From Viscum album (Eukaryota > Streptophyta > Magnoliopsida > Santalales > Viscaceae), in NCBI GenBank assembly GCA_963277665.1, contig OY728123.1, positions 633,824,915-633,888,914 on the forward strand: a DNA stretch of 64,000 nucleotides, given 5' to 3'. Positions 11,150 through 24,330 of the stretch are shown here, one piece after another. Under the pieces are notes generated by a model. That model was not told where the DNA came from. It ran no database searches and was given only the letters and a program-made list of their open reading frames with translations. The position numbers and the translations under genes were made by a program. The first letter of the stretch is position 1. Each line of letters begins with the position of its first letter.

Positions 11150-14100
11150 GTATTTTTGTACACACTCTTTTGGATCCAACATTTTTTGTCATCTGCTTGC
11201 TAGATGGGCAGGGAATGAATAGAGTGAGTGAAAAAGGAGGTGGTCCCACTGTAGATATCGGTGTCATGCCAGTTCAACTAGGGGTAGCCAGGGATAACAT
11301 ATCATACATATGAATTAGCTATTTCAGTATAGTGGTTTCTAGGTTATAGATTTCTAAGCATATAACCTCGTATTTTATGTATATATCATTTTAAAATCCA
11401 CGAGTTCTTTGTTCTGGACCCCATTTTGGGCATTCATAGAGAATTGAAAAGAAATCAGTTGTGTTGTACTAGTTGAATTTTTTAATTTTGTGGGAGTATT
11501 TCTTACATTCCATAATTATCAATGAAAATAGGAGGTCGGTTTTTTATGTTTGGGGTATAATAGATTTTAGGGAACTACGTGATGTATATATGGATACACC
11601 CCATGCAATGGGATTCAAGGGAGTTGTGTAGTACACAACTAAAAACCCTATGAGGGGTTACATGGAGGTGTATTATAAAATGATAGTCCCCATTTATAAT
11701 GAATAATTTGTAGGAATACATTCTTTGGAGGGGTACATGGACATGCACCTCAGTGGGTACCCATGTTTGGTCAGATTTACTATACTGGTAGTACATGCAG
11801 TTTACACATGTGTGCTACAGACCGATTTGGGAGGAGGTAAATGAGAAGACAACAATGATAGGGTTCACCCCATGTACCCGGGACACATGCTATATTCTTT
11901 CTAAAAGAACATATGTCATGGCCTATGGCACATGGCTATAGAATAATTATTGGGATACACATCACATACCCCATATTAACATCATGTATATTCCTTTTGT
12001 GGAAATATTTTCCTGTTTTAAATTTATAGTGTGAATTTGACATATGAGTAGTAATTTATGATCCTTTTTTCACCTAGGCAATGACGTTGGTATCCTTTTT
12101 GAATTCAGAGTATAATAGGATAATGTTTTAGTCATTGATAGATTACTAGTAGGATTTCCTTGATGTTTTGTTTCCGAATCCTACAATGGGTTGGGTGTGA
12201 GGTGTGAGGCTCAGGTGATAGTTATGATCTCTTTATTGGGATAGGATTTTGGATTTCATCCATTTTTATTCATGATTATTTTTTATTGGTTTTTTAATTT
12301 TAGATTGAAAAGTATCTCTGAGGAGCTATTTATAAATCTTTGTATATTGGGATCAATTACTCGAGGTTAGGGATATTGAGATTCTCACATAATATTAAAG
12401 ATCAATTCTGTAAGATAATTTATACTAGGTAGATTCCTTGTTATCAGGTTTAAATATGTGTGTAAATTTGATTCTAATAAAGGTCTTGTGGAATCTTAAG
12501 GATTCCCATGTGGGATTTCTTCTTATCACATAATAAATGGTAGCTGTTGTCAGCTATTGAGAATACTAATATGAAATTTTTTCCAACCAGTGTTGAGATA
12601 TTATTGATGAGTATATCATCATTTTCAGATAGTCATGAAGTCTATTCTGAATTCAAATTTTGGTGGGATGCTACTTTATCATTTTTGTTTGGTTGCACTA
12701 TTCATTGAGGTTCTATTAGATTACATTATATGTTATATGATATATTTAAACAGTAGTCATATTTCATTCATTTAGATGAGATAGAGGCTCCCATGATTTT
12801 GCTTTCATTCTCATTCAATGGTGTTGGATACAATTGTGCTATTTTTCATTGGTCATGGTAAAATTGGTTGGGTACAACAATGGAGTCACAAGGTGGAAGT
12901 CATGTTGTACTATATCCCAAGGGATTATGGTAGTCTTGAGCTATTCTTGAACCTATATTAGGTTGTTGAGATCTCATGGTGGTTGTTTAATGTATACATA
13001 GATTTAGGGTGATGATTTATTCACCATTAAATAATTGATAATAGATGATGGGAACTACTAGTTGAATTATTAGGATGGTGGGTTTGATGTTGCATCATCC
13101 AATTTTTGTCTAACAATTGGGCATGATGTTTGATGAAGATTATATTAATGATTATGCCTTAAAGAGGATACCCATGGGATATCTTCGATCAATATGATAG
13201 CCTGGATTTGGATATATATATATATATATCTTATATTATGTGGATATTATTATATAAACATAGAGTGATAATAGAAAATTTTTATCAGTGAAATCACCAA
13301 TCTATTCAGGTGTTATAACTGGCTAGTTTGGATTTGAGATCATGAGGTGTCAAGGAACTCACAATATTGGGTAACATGTGGTGTAGATTCCATTGTTATA
13401 ATAAGTCGTGTGTATGTTATTCATACTAAATGGTTTTTTTATTAAGACAACCTTTTGGGTTTATAGCTCATTCCTTACTCAATTTTCATGGCCTTCATAA
13501 CTAAAAGGGTATTTAGTTTAGTTTATATGGATGTTCCCTAGTCAATTCAGATCATTTTATTGGAGTCCTAGAGCCACCTAGTTACATTTTTTCCAATTGA
13601 TTTTAATTTCAATTACCTAGGATCAAACATTCATGCATATTTCAATTATATCATTTATATCACATGTGTAGATCAGGAAGACGCACTGACTGTTGTGGGG
13701 ATAGGTGAGAAAAATGTTATAATAAATTCATATGGGAACATGTAGTGGTAGTTTGGATATTTGATTCAACGTAGAAATACAGTTTTGGATACTTTTTTAT
13801 TTTTCCCCAGTTATTTGTAGTTTTTTCTCATATTCTCACTACATATTTTTATAGGATATTCATTTCCTAAGTGGATGTACTTATTATAATAGTATATATT
13901 ATTTAAACCATTAGTGTGTTCTGGTGATATTGTTTTGTCACCCCTTGTACATGTAACATTTTTTTGTGTAGGAAATATGATTGCATTAAGGTTTGATCAC
14001 ATGATATGTAGTGGGTGTAGCTGAGGCCCATTGTTTCTTGATTGAGAATATCCACTTTTGGGGATTCTCAGGATCTGGTTGGTGTAGCTCAAGATCATGT

Positions 14101-14510
14101 AGATCAGATTTGTTGTCTGTCTTGTCATTTGAAATATAAAATATTTTAATTATTTTTAATATATTCATTTTTATATGTGATCAACATTTTGGGAGTTACG
14201 TTTTTTGATATTGTTCATTATTTAAGATACTATATGACATTATGTTTCATTCCACATAATAGAGAATATATTATTATAGATAATATTTCATACATACACT
14301 AATATATATCTTTTTGTGTGGTATTGGTTATTTTCTAATATTATTGTACTCTGAATAGCGGTTATTGTCTCCCCACTACAACATTTAGAACCTCAATTCT
14401 AGTTATAATCCTCTATCATTATTTGAGAATATAATGAGGATTTGTGGTGGGAAATAGCAGGTGACATGTCAGGTTGACCTGGGATGGGTTCCTTAAAAAT
14501 TGGTATCCGG
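11150..14510 (+). repeat. Long diverged direct repeat, copy C1
   Basis: Hand alignment with 16420-19600 gives ordered anchors: GGGATACACATCACATACCCC (about 11950) with GGGATACACAATACGTACCCC (about 17190); GGGTGTGAGGTGTG (about 12193) with the same 14 bases at about 17437; GGATGGTGGGTTTG (about 13074) with the same 14 bases at about 18155; CTCAGGATCTGG (about 14068) with CTCAGGACCAGG (about 19158); and AATCCTCTAT (about 14406) with AATCCTCTAT (about 19499). The offset stays between 5.07 and 5.24 kb. No protein domain was recognised. The strand has G well above C. The two copies may be LTRs of an ancient element or a segmental duplication. Confidence 0.6.
13212..13229. repeat. (AT)9 microsatellite
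   Basis: Uninterrupted AT dinucleotides inside repeat copy C1. Confidence 0.9.
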
Positions 14511-16419
14511 TTATTTTTTAGATTAATTATGTACGGAGTTGTTATAAAAGTTGTCTTGTAATATATTGAATCATTTGATGGAAAATATATGATTGAGTCA
14601 CGAAAACCATTTTTGAATGGAATTCTATGTTTTTTGGTCCTTTTATTTATATTCACAATATTCATTTTATTTTGGAATGACATCACTAAGTGTTATATAC
14701 TTGATATTTTATTTTTATGGTTTATTATATGATTTTTAAAATTGATATTTATTCAAGATTCCATTGATCAGTCATCATTTCAAGCACATAGGATTACATG
14801 ATAGAGATATTTCTCTGGATTTTATTTTATTTTCCTCTTATGATGGAAGTACATGTTTATCCTATGAAAATAGGTCCTTAATAGTGGTGATATAGTGCCA
14901 TCAATGAGGGTTCATGTAAAATGGTGTGTGTAAGAGTTGGTATATGAGTACCCTACTGGTGGCTCGATGAGGGAATGGATTCCTGTAGGATATATGGATG
15001 TGCATAAATTTTCATTAAGATATAGGTTAAACAAATTTCCCACATTTATGTTCCATGGGATGGAATATTTATTGCCACATGTTATTTTTTCGGGTCCTGT
15101 CTTAGGTCTAGTGTTCCTACTATCATGGATAACATTTGCAGGTGTCTTGTTTCTTCCTTGGTTGGATCATTTAGGTCTTCTCTCACCTGAGTATGGTTTA
15201 TCATGATGTTTCATATGGTTTTAGTAGTGGAATACTATGTGTTCTACACGATTCAATTATCTCTTGATGAGTATGGATAATTCAGAACATGGAACCTAGA
15301 AAATTTGGTTTCCTTTAGTGTATAATAGTGAGTTTTTTTTAATATTGTGGTTTTTATTGTTTTCAAAGTGTAATGTGGTCATGTGGTTGTTTTTGGAATT
15401 TATGATATTCCTTGACGTAGAAGGGGACAATCAAGGATGCTCAAGATTTTATGAATATACCTAACCGAGGAGAATGATTAATGTTTTAGGAACATTATCC
15501 TTGTAGGGTTTTGTGATGCATCTTGTTAGTGTTTTTTATGGTTTTTCAGTCTAGGAGTGGACTATGGAAAACTATTAGGTGTGGATTTAAATATAGATTG
15601 TTGGAGGTTATGATCCCTATTTAGGTGGTTTTTTGTTGAGTATTTATTGAGGTTTCATTCTAGTTCAAAGGTGTGATATTTTTGGATAAATTTATACATT
15701 ATTTTAAGTGATTGATTTAGTATGGGTCATTATGTTTTAATTATAGTAATTTTATTGATGATAAGAAAAAAAATTATTGGGGAGAATCATATTGGTTATA
15801 TTATAATTTTTATTATGATTTACAAGAGTTTTTGTTGCTGTGAAACTAGTCCTTATATGGTTAAAATAGTTTTTTTCCCAATTGTATTGGGGAGAACATG
15901 GATGTAATGTCTCCACAGATATTACTCAAGGGTGGGAAGAATTTTAGTTTTGTATTTTTTGATGACCCACACTATCATGTTTTTTTAAAATCAGAAGAAA
16001 TTTGAGCCATTTTACTCTTGAGTTTATTTATTAGGAAATACTTATTTCTCATATAAGATGATATTGAATATTTTTTAGTACCAATCTTGTCACAGAATTG
16101 GGTGTTTGGCATATGATATGAGAATTTTTTTAAAATATATAAAGTTCTAATTTTTAGGGAAAATATAATTTATAATTAATTAATTAATAATTTATTTCAA
16201 CATGTTAATTTATTCATATATATTAACTAGAGTGTTTTATTGAGTTTCTATTTCAATGGACGAGTCCATAATGGGTATTTATTCTGTGTAACGGTAAATC
16301 CATTCATTTGGATATTGGGAAGAGCCCATATTTTATTTATTTCTTTTTTATTTTTCCCAAATATCTTTTTTATATTTTTTCAAAATTTCATATCTCTCCC
16401 CTTGACTGATGTGTTTTTT
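14511..16419. other. Unassigned sequence between the C1 and C2 repeats
   Basis: No retroelement domain was recognised. An open stretch of 89 codons at 14937-15206 (+) has no motif I know and sits in long-decayed repeat DNA, so I do not call it a gene. If C1 and C2 are LTRs, this would be the remains of the internal region. Confidence 0.35.
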
Positions 16420-19400
16420 CATGGGGATCACCCCTTGGTATAATTCATCCAATAATTGGAGAGTGAGTGAAGATGGGGATATTGAAAAGATGGCATGCTG
16501 CCATAGTGCTTAGGTCACATCAGATCATTGTGCAGAAGATAAAGATTGCAGATCAGACCAAAGCATTTGTTGTTTCATCTTAGAGGTAGGCTAGTTTTTT
16601 TACTATAAATCTGAAAATATAAACAAATTTTCATATTTAAATACTTTTATGGGTTGTTTGGGAACACTTATGTGCCAATGAGGGAGTCATGGGGGAAATT
16701 ATTGGTCTCATGCCTGTTATAAGGTTCCCATTTACGTATTCTCATGTAGAAAATTTGTTATTCATAGAACACTTGCAATATGATGTTCTTATTTGGTGAA
16801 GGATGATTTTTAGAAACAATATGAAATGTATTCGGGGAACATACCATTCTTTCGAAATATGGGTTCTGACTTAGTACTAGCCTAGACACCCTACATGGGG
16901 TCAAAAGTTCTTGTAGTTTATTGATCAAGTCCCCGTATAGGTATCACATTGTGTAGTCCTAAAATCCAATTATGGGTACATGGATAACTACATTAGAAGG
17001 TACCCATTTTATGTTACACACCATGTACTAGAACAACACAGTGTGTATTCAACCCTGTTACATGTCATGTGAGTTAGAGGCAAATTAAAATGTACAGTTC
17101 ATGGGGTACACATAGAGTATTGGGCTCACATGATGTGAACATTGAAAAATTACACATTGAGATGACTTAATAACAATGATAAGGAAGAATTCATGGGATA
17201 CACAATACGTACCCCATGTTCGTATTTTATAATTTCCACATCATGGTCTATTTTTCCTCTTTTCACCAAGAAATTATTGATTACCCTATTTAGTTTTCAA
17301 ATAATAGTTTATTCCATTACATTCAGGGCAACAATACTCGTTTTGTATTCAATGGTTGTTTGGATGGTTTTTTGTATTATTGTATTTTTGTATGTTGATT
17401 TCATTGAGTTTTTGTGCAGGAATTATTTAGTGGGATGGGTGTGAGGTGTGTTGACATGTTGGGGGATGAGAGTTCCATAGAGAGACTATCATAGGGATGT
17501 CAGATAGTGTTTTATAAAGTTTTTTAGTTTTTATTCTAAAATAAAAGATCAAGAAGTGTCTCAAAGGATATATTGGTTTGTCCAAACATTTTAGGACTGG
17601 TTTCATAAGGTTAGAGTTGATGAGGTTTTTTCCAAATATTTAGGATTGCTCCTTCCAATGCCATTGGGTTGGGTTGACTATATTCGAAGTGGTTATGGCC
17701 CAATTTTGTTGTGTTATTATGATTAGTATGAGGGACTCTTGACGATTACCTTTTGGGATAGTTTAAAAAAATGATATTAGAGGATTCCATTATTGACTAT
17801 TAAGAATGTACCTACAGAATTATTTTTTTGGGATGGATCTGAGGAACCCTTGTGATGGGTATCCTACTTTTTTGGAGGTCATGGGAACCATTTTGAATAC
17901 CCATGTGGTGTGAATTATTGTTTTGGAAATTCCTATAAGTGCAGTGTTGGTCATGGATATGTTAGAGGGCATTAGAGTAATTTTTGTACATTTTAATAGT
18001 ATGAATGTAAATTTTTTTGGATGAGCTAGAGTATCCTCAAATTGGGGTTCCTTATTGTTTTGGAAGATTTTTTTATTTTTAGATACAAGGTACTATGATA
18101 GGACATGTTTTTTGTTGTCTAATAGTGGAAATATGCATCAAATATAGCTATTTGGATGGTGGGTTTGTGGAATGGTCATCCCAAATTTAATTTTCCATTG
18201 GTAGTGATGTTTAAGGTATCCTTTATTCCGGACATTGGTTTGAGGAGGATAACATTGCGATATCAAGGATCGATCAATTTCCTTGATATTTGATATAGTT
18301 ATCTCCTCTTTTGGTTGGATGATGTTTCATGGTCCTAGGGAGATAATGGATTACATAGATTTGTTCTACCTACATATAGTTGATTTTTAACCATGAATAG
18401 TGTATCTTCGGACTCGTGAGTTATTAATGAACACAAAGAGTGGGTTATTTTGTTCCTTGGGAGACATGGTTCTCCTATGTCATGTGGATGCTATTCCCGC
18501 TCCTGTTTTTTTTATGGAGGGAATCTTTTTCGATTCATAGCACATGTCTGATTCCTTCTACCAGACTTTTCATATTTCCATGTTATTTTTGTATCAAACT
18601 AAATGTTCACGAAATCACTTTATATCCTTCTTTTGGACTCTTAAATCCATGTTAGTGCACGATGTTTATCTGGATTCCTGTCATGGTTCCATGGTATCCA
18701 TCATTTATTTCTATTACTATTAGAAGTATTGGAACTCATGTATAAATCGGGATGATAAGCTAGTAGGTATACGGCTGGGTGAGCATCAGGTTATACTCTA
18801 CTATCGTGGGCCATAGAGGGCGTAGATTGACAATATGATTCAGTGTAGAAGCAGCTAGATAGATGCCTTCTTTTGTTTTTTGGGACCCCTTTTAATTCCA
18901 TTATTTATTTTATATCACCATCTATTATCATTTGGGATATATTGGAAATGTCATTTTATTATGCACTTTTTTTTATTTAATATTATAGTATTTTCATTGG
19001 TGTAGATTTATATAGTTTTTTATCGACACCTATACATTACCATAAGTGTGATTGTAGACATAATATTTTCATTCACAATTGATCACAAGATGGACAGTTT
19101 TTTTTTTGGATTAAGTCCCAGTGTTTATTTATTGAGAATAGATTCATGTTAGGGGCCTCAGGACCAGGTTAGAGTAAAATTAATTTTAAGGAAATTTTGT
19201 ATGTGGTTTATGTCAATGTTTTTAGTATAGTAATTTATATTTATTTGTTGTCGTTGTATCTTTTATATATGTCCATCCCTATTGGTGAGTGACTATTTTA
19301 TGTTTTGTTTGATTTGTCATTTTGTATAACTATAAGATACATTCTATTTCATATATCATTCTTTATTTTGGTTTAAATATTTTTAACAACTTTATTTTGA

Positions 19401-19600
19401 TCTATGTGTATGAGTTATGTTTTTTTCACTATTATTATACACTTACATGATGATATAGGGTTTAGAATGCCCCTTTTAAGAATTCACATTTTGTTGGAAT
19501 CCTCTATAATTAGGGGTGGCATAATTGAGAGCTTACATATGCCCATCTTAGGTGATGTTTCATGACAACTTAGGCTGGTTCCTTATTGATCATGTTCCCA
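16420..19600 (+). repeat. Long diverged direct repeat, copy C2
   Basis: Partner of C1 with the same order of anchors. Both copies hold a stretch rich in GGGTAC, CATGTA and TACAC words (11575-12000 and 16860-17230), a vocabulary shared with 500-1010 at the window start, so a distant relationship with that LTR-like block is possible. The G-over-C skew continues through C2 and stops near 19600, where the strand turns C-richer. Confidence 0.6.
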
Positions 19601-20779
19601 TATACTCTCATAGTACATTTCAGGTCCTTAGTATCGGGTAACACAATGTGTGACAACTATCACACAATATGTGACATGTAACATTAGATGAATCCATATA
19701 ATTGTAGATAGAATTCCAACATGGAATATATATAAATATATAAATATTTGGATTATATATAATATAGTGTGACATCTGGGAAAACATGTGGTTCCTTAAA
19801 TTTTTCTTATCTTGCACAACCATCCTTAAATACAATTGTGATTCTCATCGTTGAAAGTGGATCTCGTGTCAAATGACCCTCACTATCAATTCTCGTCAGA
19901 TTCTGACCAAATTTTTTTGAAAAATATCTTACCCTTTCATGATTTCAATAATTTTTTTCCAAATACCCACCATGAGTATCTCAAAATATGAATTAAATGA
20001 TAATCCATAGACTTTCAACACCAAATTGATTCCGATATCCAACCCAAACACTTAATTACAATCCATTGTTCCATAGATTAGTTTCAAAATTATTATTCCA
20101 TGGGTATTTATCAAAACCCAACAAAAGAAAATTTTAATAGTGCACACACATATAGTAGGGTCTTGAAATAAATAAACAATATGTGAGGAATGAACCATGT
20201 ATGAGTTCAGGATGACCTTAATTTTTTTCATTGGAACGATTAATAATGAGTAGTATATATCAAAAATCTCAATATGTTTTTTTAATGAATTACTTATCTA
20301 GTTTCTCCACTCACAATATCATTATTAGGGGGATAACCATGTTATTGTTTAATATCCATATTTTTATATAGGGGTTCTAGGTCACTGACTAAACACATAA
20401 TAATATGAATTAATTTATTATTTTATTTATTATTTTTTCATAAGAAAATATTTTTACAAACACTCTCTCTAGAAATATGTTATGTAACCCAAACGGTAAA
20501 ACACATGTTCTCAACCCAATGTATAACTTAGATTTACAATCCCTACCTCAATTATTATGTTCTTCCACTATTTATGAATAATTATGCACAATATATATTA
20601 ATATATTTTATATTTTATAAATATAAATTCTTTTCTCATCTGGATTTAGAATCACCCTCCGTCTCATTTCCTGCCTCTGAAAATATTACTAGATATATTT
20701 CAAATTTTTACATTGATAATATAGAAACATTATATTTTCACAACATATGTATTTTCATCCAAAATTGGGAAACATATTA
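19601..20779. other. Unassigned decayed repeat DNA
   Basis: No gene recognised. The stretch near 19840-19910 (GTGGATCTCGTGTCAAATGA, then CTCGTCAGATTCTGACC) has the flavour of a gypsy LTR. It could be the 5' part of the LTR that is clearly recognisable from about 20780. Confidence 0.35.
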
Positions 20780-21350
20780 CTAAATATGGTTTAGGAGCTG
20801 ACATTATATCCGCATCTCCCACTCCAAGGTGCTCTCTAGATGATTTCTATTATTACACTGGAAACACATCATGAGAATCACTACCGATATGGGATCTTCT
20901 CATTCTGATCCTTGACCTACATTATGTAATATAAAAAGTTAATCACTAATTTGGAATGACTCAAGATATCTGGGATTCCATGGAAATTACATTGGATTGT
21001 CTCTTATTTTATTATTATCACGGTTTCTGTGTTATATCATTGATATAGTACTATTATTAATATGAAAATTTGTCAATAGTGGTTATACACTACATGACAT
21101 AATATATGAACTAAATAAAAATTAATTTATGAAATATTTACATATTCCAAGACCAGCTGGGGATGAAGTAGGTACCAAACACATACGTTATAATACTTCT
21201 TTAAATTAACATATTCTTGCAAGATTTTTGTTTTAGTTTATATTACATAGACCAAAAGATATTGATGATATTGGTGGTGAACTACTATGATTTATCTCAA
21301 ACCCAATTATGGATTCCATTGGCACCCAAATTTATTACATGAATGTATTT

Positions 21351-21721
21351 TTTTTTTTATTAAAAAAATGGAATTCCCGAGAGTGGCCTTTTCGAACCCT
21401 CCACACTCAAGAACCCCCTCCCCACGAAGAGATCATTCGGGGATGCCCCAGCCGGGGAGGAGCCGTTGCCAGCCGAGATGACATGGCGTCCCATGGGGTA
21501 ACACCTCGATCGGCAATGGTTCGTCACAGAAATCCGTCAACTAGGTGAAGTGCGCCCATTCTGCCCACCCGGTGAGACACCAGGTGACCCGGCAAGACGA
21601 GCGGTACATGGGAGGTGGAAATTCCCCCAAGAGCGGGCTCCCAGGAATCAAACCCCAGACCTCAGCGAACACCATGTTTATGGTCCTCAACCCTGCACCA
21701 CCACGCCACCGCCGAAGCGGC
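21351..21721 (-). mobile_element. Younger tRNA-derived SINE with target duplication
   Basis: A GC- and CpG-rich island of 371 bp flanked by the direct repeat TGAATGTATTT (21340-21350 and 21722-21732). Read on the minus strand it starts GCCGCTTCGGCGGTGGC, has a box A-like TGGCGTGGTGG (21708-21698) and a box B-like GGTTTGATTCC (21654-21644) about 43 bp further on, and ends in an A-rich tail. This is the layout of a pol III-transcribed, tRNA-derived SINE with no protein coding. It sits in the 5' LTR of the outermost gypsy element. The 3' LTR has the unoccupied site at about 55338-55370 (TTACATGTATGCATG running straight into TTTTGAAATGGGG). Plus-strand open frames across it are spurious. Confidence 0.8.
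21644..21654 (-). promoter_or_regulatory. Pol III box B of the SINE
   Basis: Minus strand GGTTTGATTCC differs from the tRNA box B consensus GGTTCGANTCC by a single C-to-T change at the CpG. It pairs with box A at 21698-21708. Confidence 0.7.
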
Positions 21722-22900
21722 TGAATGTATTTATTGAAAAGGGGGAAAATCCTTATTTTGAAACATGATATTGATTTATTTATTAGGAATGATATTTTTT
21801 TTAGATTAATGAGATGGAGATCTTGATGATTGGAGAGTTCTGGGTACTTTTTTTCTTATTTTTAATAACATGTAATTTCATCTTCTAGGTATACATGTTT
21901 TACATTAATATAATAACAAAAAATAAATTACAATTATATTATTTGTATTATTATATATATATTTTTTATTTAGTATTTTTGTACACTTCTGTTATGGCCG
22001 GTAGCTGGTTTATTTTCTATAGTGTTTGCATCAACCATAACATTTTCTTAAAATATTGCTTCCATTATTTACATATTATTATTATTAATTGTAATAATAA
22101 ATTCTATTAATGAGGAAAAATTATTCTCGTACACACACTCTAGGACCTCCCTGGAAGTCCATAGCCTCTAGGGCTATAGGAGATGCACTTCAGTCCATGT
22201 GTCCAACCGATATTGAAGAACCATTTAATCACACCATTCTTTGAGACTTCACAATGTGGTATAATATGGGATCCACTTTTTTTAAAAAAAAATTAGACAA
22301 TATATAAGATATTATGAACACTTGAGAACTTGGATATATGTTGTTCTTAGGCATAGCTAATCCATATTCTGGGAATATACCGACATTGCTGACGAATAAT
22401 TTTTTGTCTACTTTTCACTAATATATTTGATATCTACTCACCATTGGGTAACATAAATGAAATTTGATGGATATTTTTATTATTATAATTGATTAAATTA
22501 TTTAAACCATATCATGTTGTGATGAGTGAAAGGAACATCAATCATGTAACATCATACGACCCTATAATCCACATGCCATGCATATTCCATTACATGTAGG
22601 TGAAATTTTGTACATTCATTTTCATGTTTTTCTTCTGATTTATGAGTGAATATTTTTAATTTATATATATTTCAATGATACACTTTTGAGGATATTGAGT
22701 TATTTATTATTTTAATTAATGATTTTTAGATACCCTCATAGGTTCGAATTGGTAATTAACCAAGTGGATCCATCATAATAAAAGTTAATGTATGTTGATT
22801 TCCGTGATAAGGTGTATGGTTAATGATTCCATTAGAAATAAAATAAATTTCAATCATATTTTTATTTCTGTTTATATATAATATTAATGTTAAATATAAT

Positions 22901-23379
22901 ACTTGATCTCTAATAATTAATTGTTGTGAGTAAATGATGAGTAATGAAGATATTGACCCTTAACCTAATAAAACCCCATTAATTTAAAAATGATAACATA
23001 CAAATGCTTGTCCTTCAATCCTTCTAGTTGGGATATTATACCTTGGATAATGATCTCATATTATTGTTTTATTTATCATCTACTGTATCTCTTTAAATCG
23101 TTATTTTTGAAGGTTTATCTTGGTATATGTAGACATATGCTACCCGGAAGCCCTCATGTTGTGTGCTAGGAGGGTGGAAATGATCATGCTCGATATATGG
23201 TAGGACCCAAACTGTTAGTATTACCGCCAAGAGTTCTAATTGAGTGAAAAATTATTATAACTGATTTTGGACCTAACATTCAGTTTCATTAGAGTTTCCT
23301 ATGTCTGATTTGGTCCATATAGGGATGTCCACAACCTTCACCTATAATGGATGGTTTGACATGTGATTTCATGTAGTAT
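22901..23379. other. Probable LTR end and leader of the outermost gypsy element
   Basis: Lies between recognisable LTR and gag remains. CCTTGGATAATGATCTC at about 23042 faintly resembles a Met-tRNA primer site (TTGGTATCAGAG), but the match is too weak to fix the LTR end. Confidence 0.3.
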
Positions 23380-24087
23380 CATCCTTCCAACTTCGAGGGG
23401 TATGGAGGTTCATAGGTTACCGGGTCTTGGTAAGAGGCCACCCTATTGATCATTGATTTTCTAGAGGTTCCTAAAAATAATAGGGTCAATCCTGGAACTT
23501 ATAAGCTATGTGATTCAACCAAACGATGATGGGATGTCATTACTAATGCCTGTTAGAATAATGGAATTTTCAGGGATGATTTTCAGATTTCCTTCCATTA
23601 TAACTTATTTCCTTAGATTCTAAGGGATGAATAGGTTGGAATAATCAATAATCTATATGTTGTTTCTATTATAGGGATTCATTATTTGTCAATGTTTAAT
23701 ATTTTCTTCACTTTTCTACACTTCTGTTCTGTGCTGATCATTGACAGGATAGAAAATTTGAGGAAGGGATCTAGTATTCCATTCAATCTCTAGTGAATGT
23801 ATTTCACATACCTATATTCTATGAGATCATCAATCATGAACATATTACTATGTAAAACATGAGGTATGGGGATATTACTAGTCATAGATCTTTTAAGCTG
23901 AGGCAGGTAAGCAACTCTTCCTATAATAAGAATGTTTCCCTAGCAGTTTCAACATTAAATAAGTGGGATTTAGAGTAACCACACATAAATCTTAGTTTCG
24001 GGCCTTTAGCATAGATTAAAGGGGAATATGAATACTCAGAGTGATATAGACCTAATAATGTTTCATTCTTGATGTCATTTGGGAATC
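23380..24087 (+). pseudogene. Decayed gypsy gag, 5' part (outermost element)
   Basis: Conceptual translation around 23524-23640 gives WWDVITNA, then DDF, then LFP.ILRDE with stops. This matches the gypsy gag core seen at 41.1-41.3 kb (DEWWNLIMNT, WDEYKN, YFPRILRTK) in residue order and spacing. Further on, near 23720-23790, LITDRIENLRKGSS resembles the gag segment that follows the RYA motif. The reading is broken by stops and frame changes. The gene is cut at 24092 by the copia element, and its continuation (a serine-rich linker-like stretch with DRGSTTAPPS) resumes at 49455. Gag would have formed the virus-like particle core. It is inactive. Confidence 0.6.
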
Positions 24088-24092
24088 ATCAG
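24088..24092 (+). repeat. Target duplication ATCAG, left copy
   Basis: Five bases immediately before the TGTTGA start of the copia 5' LTR, repeated exactly at 49450-49454 after the CCAACA end of the 3' LTR. Five bp is the usual duplication for copia integrases. Confidence 0.93.
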
Positions 24093-24330
24093 TGTTGAAC
24101 TCACCTATTTTGATAATCCTTATTATTCTTTCACATAATTTGATAATCCCAATCAATGTTTATCTATATGTTAATTATTTCAATCTATGACATTCTATTA
24201 TCAAGTTTATAATAATATTAAAATAATATTTGATATATGTTAATCAATTTTTATCAATGTTTATATGAATTAAAAAATAATTATAACTCAATTGGAAATG
24301 TTTTTCATAAAGCAGATAAGTGTTAAGTCA

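Larger units (their letters stand above)
20780..22900 (+). mobile_element. 5' LTR remains of the outermost gypsy element
   Basis: Collinear with 54900-56300. Shared anchors are TATGATTTATCTCAAACCCA (about 21289) with TGAGATTTATCAAACACCAT (about 55292); TTATTACATGAATG with TTATTACATGTATG; TTAATGAGG (about 22108 and 55730); TAGCCTCTAGGGC with TGTCCTCTAGCATTC; and GACATTGCTGACGA (about 22382) with GACATCGCTGATGA (about 55987). The offset is 34.0 kb before the SINE at 21351 and 33.6 kb after it, as expected for one SINE insertion. gag remains follow downstream at 23.4 kb. Both outer limits are approximate. Confidence 0.62.

Noticed and set aside
14937..15206. Open frame of 89 codons, + strand, with hydrophobic stretches
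   Set aside because: No known motif, lies between decayed repeat copies, and the hydrophobic look follows from T-rich codons.
21287..21768. Proline/arginine-rich open frames on the + strand
   Set aside because: They lie across a SINE on the opposite strand; the GC-rich, stop-poor sequence explains them.
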